NCBI GenBank assembly: GCA_003521845.1
Contig: DPHB01000038.1
Location: 8,630 to 32,753 of the forward strand
Source: Oceanospirillaceae bacterium
GTDB lineage: Bacteria > Pseudomonadota > Gammaproteobacteria > Pseudomonadales > Balneatricaceae
Direction of reading: 5' to 3'
DNA length: 24,124 nucleotides
Position 1 is the first letter of the stretch. The number at the start of each line of letters is the position of its first letter. This document shows, in pieces, positions 21,620-24,124 of this stretch. The notes under the pieces are model-generated. The model searched no databases. It was given only the letters and a program-made list of their open reading frames with translations, and had not been told where the DNA came from. The translations under genes were made by a program, and so were the position numbers.

Positions 21620-22956
21620 TGCTGGTACAAGAGATAATCGCCGCCAAGCGTGATGGTAAAGTTTTAGCTGCTGAACAAATCGCCTTTATGGTGCAGGGTA
21701 TTCATAACGGACAAGTTAGCGATAGCCAGTTGGGTGCCTTTGCAATGGCGGTGTATATGCGTGGTATGACCATGCCAGAGCGCATCAATTTAACCCAGCA
21801 GATGATGCGTTCGGGGCGGGTGATTAGTTGGCAGGACGTCAACCTTAATGGCCCAGTTGTTGATAAACATTCTACGGGCGGCGTGGGCGACAAGTTGAGT
21901 TTGATCTTGGCGCCTATAGTCGCTGCCTGTGGTGGTTTTGTGCCAATGATTTCCGGCCGTGGCTTAGGCCATACTGGTGGCACTCTCGATAAGCTAGAAA
22001 GCCTGCGAGGCTATAACCCTTACCCCAATGAAGTGGCCTTTAAAAAGCTGGTACAAGATATCGGTTGTGCCATCATTGGCCAGACCGATGACCTAGCACC
22101 TGCTGACAGACGTTTTTATGCTACCCGTGATGTGACGGCGACCGTAGAATCAATCGACCTTATCACGGCATCTATCTTGTCGAAAAAATTGGCGGCCGGT
22201 CTTGATGGTTTGGTCATGGATGTGAAAACGGGCAATGGCGCCTTTGCTGCGGACTCTGCAATGGCCGTTGAACTCGCGCAATCAATTACCAAAGTAGCCA
22301 GTGGCGCAGGGGTGCCAACCCATAGTTTAATTACCGATATGAATCAAGTATTGGGGCATAGTGTCGGTAATGCTGTGGAGGTTCAAGAATCCATTGATTG
22401 TTTAATGAACCCTGCTGAGGCCGACACGCGGTTAGTAGAAATCACCTTGCAATTGGCTGCCCATATGTTGTTCGTCGGTGGCTTGGAAGATGATTTGAAT
22501 TCGGCTTATGGCAAGGCGCAGAAGGCCTTAGAGAGTGGAGACGCGGCGCAAATATTTGCCCGTATGTGTAGCCGTATGGGGGCTGAGCAAAGTATACTTG
22601 ACTCGAATTTAGATTTGTTTCCCAGTCTACCTATCAATCAACCTATTGTGGCTAGTACGAGTGGCTATGTAACCAGTATGGATACCCATGCTATTGGTAT
22701 GGCTATGGTTAGCGTTGGTGCCGGACGCCGTGTTGCTAGCGACAAAGTTGATCATGGTCTAGGCTTAACCCGAGTGGTCGCCATTGGTGATTATGTGGAA
22801 GCAGGCGCGCCTATCGCCCTTGCTCACATGCGCACGCAACAACAATTTCAGGTGGTGGATACTGCCTTGCAGCAAGGTTTAGTCTTGAGTCAGCAACAAC
22901 CCACAATTAGCCCACTTATATATCAGACCATCACGACCGATGGAGTTGCACTATGA
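21616..22956 (+). CDS. deoA: Thymidine phosphorylase
   Basis: Phosphorolyses thymidine and deoxyuridine to the free base and 2-deoxyribose-1-phosphate in the cytoplasm. The 446 residues align closely in layout with the enteric DeoA (about 440). The signature DKHSTGGVGD (83-92) binds phosphate, SGRGLGHTGGTLDKLES (113-129) is the family hallmark, and the substrate residues Arg171, Ser186 and Lys190 fall at the same numbers as in the E. coli enzyme. The segment MDVKTGNGAF (201-210) follows as usual. The start ATG overlaps the cdd stop and the stop overlaps the deoB start, both by ATGA, so expression is coupled. The absence of a purine nucleoside phosphorylase so far may only reflect the window edge. 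Confidence 0.97.
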   Translation: MMLVQEIIAAKRDGKVLAAEQIAFMVQGIHNGQVSDSQLGAFAMAVYMRGMTMPERINLTQQMMRSGRVISWQDVNLNGPVVDKHSTGGVGDKLSLILAPIVAACGGFVPMISGRGLGHTGGTLDKLESLRGYNPYPNEVAFKKLVQDIGCAIIGQTDDLAPADRRFYATRDVTATVESIDLITASILSKKLAAGLDGLVMDVKTGNGAFAADSAMAVELAQSITKVASGAGVPTHSLITDMNQVLGHSVGNAVEVQESIDCLMNPAEADTRLVEITLQLAAHMLFVGGLEDDLNSAYGKAQKALESGDAAQIFARMCSRMGAEQSILDSNLDLFPSLPINQPIVASTSGYVTSMDTHAIGMAMVSVGAGRRVASDKVDHGLGLTRVVAIGDYVEAGAPIALAHMRTQQQFQVVDTALQQGLVLSQQQPTISPLIYQTITTDGVAL

Positions 22957-24124
22957 GTAGAGCCATTATATTAGTCTTGGACTCCTTGGGCATAGGTGCG
23001 AGTGCCGATGCGCAAGCCTATGGTGATGTGGGTGCGGATACATTTGGTCATATTGTTGAACAGTGCGCCCAGGGCAAAGCCGACAACGCTGCGCGAAGCG
23101 GCCCCCTAAATATTCCTAATTTAACCCGCTGGGGCTTGGTAGCCGCCGCCGAAGCTAGCCGAGGCCAAGCCTTGCCTGCGACCAAAATGGCGTCTAATGC
23201 CGAGCATATAATAGGTGCCTATGGTTATGCCAAAGAGTTGAGTGCAGGTAAAGATACACCAAGCGGTCATTGGGAGATTTGTGGTTTGCCTGTGCCTTTT
23301 GCTTGGGGTTTGTTTGCAGACAAGGACAACAGTTTCCCAGATAAGCTGCTGCAAGACCTTTGTCAGCAGGCCGGTATCGATGGTACCTTAGCCAACTGCC
23401 ACGCATCAGGCACCGAGGTAATCAAGCAATTTGGTGAACAGCATATACGTACGGGGATGCCCATTTGTTATACCTCCGCTGATTCTGTTTTTCAAATTGC
23501 CGCCCATGAAGAGCACTTTGGCTTACAACGTTTGTATGACCTGTGTGACATTGCCAAGCCTTTAGTGGATGAACTGAATATTACCCGCGTTATTGCCAGG
23601 CCGTTTACCGGTTCTGCTCCAGAAAACTTCAAACGCTCAGCCAACCGCCGTGATTTAACTACAGCGCCAATGGCTGATACCTTGTTGGATCACATACAAG
23701 CCGCGCACATGCCGGTGGTATCGATTGGTAAAGTTGGTGATATCTTTGCTCACAAGGGCGTAGATCGTGTCGTGAAAGGCCATAATAATATGGCCTTGAT
23801 GGATGCTTTGTTGGCGCAGATGGTACAAGTGAAAGAGGGGCTGCTGTTCGTCAATCTGGTGGATTTTGATAGCTTGTACGGACATCGCCGCGATGTACCT
23901 GGTTACGCTTTGGCGTTGGAAGAATTAGACCAGCGTTTACCTGAATTTGAACAACTGTTAGGCCCCGATGATTTGGTACTAGCCACTGCTGATCATGGAT
24001 GCGACCCTACTATGCCGGGCTCTGATCATACCCGTGAACATGTACCCGTAGTTTTTGTCGGTGAGCAGGTTAAAGCCAAAAACTTAGGCTTACGCGACAC
24101 TTTTGCCGATATGGGGCAAACCCT
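22953..24124 (+). CDS. deoB: Phosphopentomutase, 3' end outside window
   Basis: Isomerises (deoxy)ribose-1-phosphate to (deoxy)ribose-5-phosphate, linking DeoA to DeoC. About 390 codons are present; the usual length is around 400-410, so only a short C-terminus is missing. Features of the alkaline-phosphatase-like di-manganese fold are visible: VLDSLGIG with Asp10, GKDTPSGHWE with the phosphorylated Thr102, VNLVDFDSLYGHRRD, TADHGCDPT and SDHTREHVPV, which carry metal-binding Asp and His residues. The start overlaps the deoA stop by ATGA. It is the last gene seen in the cluster. Confidence 0.96.
   Translation, partial: MSRAIILVLDSLGIGASADAQAYGDVGADTFGHIVEQCAQGKADNAARSGPLNIPNLTRWGLVAAAEASRGQALPATKMASNAEHIIGAYGYAKELSAGKDTPSGHWEICGLPVPFAWGLFADKDNSFPDKLLQDLCQQAGIDGTLANCHASGTEVIKQFGEQHIRTGMPICYTSADSVFQIAAHEEHFGLQRLYDLCDIAKPLVDELNITRVIARPFTGSAPENFKRSANRRDLTTAPMADTLLDHIQAAHMPVVSIGKVGDIFAHKGVDRVVKGHNNMALMDALLAQMVQVKEGLLFVNLVDFDSLYGHRRDVPGYALALEELDQRLPEFEQLLGPDDLVLATADHGCDPTMPGSDHTREHVPVVFVGEQVKAKNLGLRDTFADMGQT

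Noticed and set aside
1..24124. CRISPR array, tRNA/rRNA genes, phage or transposase genes
   Set aside because: No regularly spaced repeats, no tRNA-like cloverleaf or rRNA sequence, and no integrase, transposase or phage structural gene motifs were found on either strand.

Overview
The window looks like chromosome from a marine-type gammaproteobacterium of moderate G+C. The basis is the mix of a long Prc/Tsp protease with the Gram-negative SASASEIF active site, a 429-residue Pseudomonas-style ApeB, HrpB, an Aer-like PAS/MCP system, and Gram-negative periplasmic transport. The species cannot be named from sequence alone. Several genes start with GTG (both PAS genes, hrpB, probably cdd). No tRNA, rRNA, CRISPR array, transposase or phage gene was seen, and no stretch over 300 bases lacks a gene.

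Layout. (1) 1-2028, minus: prc, cut by the left edge. (2) 2207-4137, plus: apeB (M18 aminopeptidase) and a DIM6/NTAB-type flavin reductase-like gene, 2 bases apart. (3) 4134-6884, minus: a stand-alone Lrp/AsnC ligand-binding (RAM) domain protein followed by the helicase gene hrpB. (4) 7030-10175, minus: an energy-taxis-like locus. It holds a soluble Aer-like PAS protein overlapping an MCP with five HAMP-like repeats, and upstream a second copy of the module whose MCP is reduced to its membrane part. (5) A divergent control region with a perfect FNR/ANR-type box (10352-10365), then an M20D amidohydrolase (10449-11666). (6) 11818 to the right edge, plus: a deoxynucleoside salvage cluster. Its order is SorC/DeoR-type regulator, deoC, two-domain ALDH16-type aldehyde dehydrogenase, BMP-family periplasmic nucleoside-binding protein, ABC ATPase, two permeases, cdd, deoA and deoB (cut by the right edge).

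How the salvage genes work together. Nucleosides are bound by the BMP protein and imported by the ABC ATPase with its two permeases. Cdd deaminates (deoxy)cytidine and DeoA phosphorolyses thymidine/deoxyuridine to deoxyribose-1-phosphate. DeoB isomerises this to deoxyribose-5-phosphate, and DeoC splits that into glyceraldehyde-3-phosphate and acetaldehyde. The ALDH probably oxidises the acetaldehyde, and the SorC regulator probably senses a deoxyribose phosphate. Most junctions are ATGA overlaps, so the genes look translationally coupled. The exception is the 221-base gap between the binding protein and the ATPase, which carries a palindromic element, a terminator-like hairpin and a hairpin that could hide the ribosome binding site.

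The least ordinary part is the duplicated split PAS/MCP module. Both copies keep the same 32-base gene overlap and GTG starts, yet one has lost all of its signalling domain.
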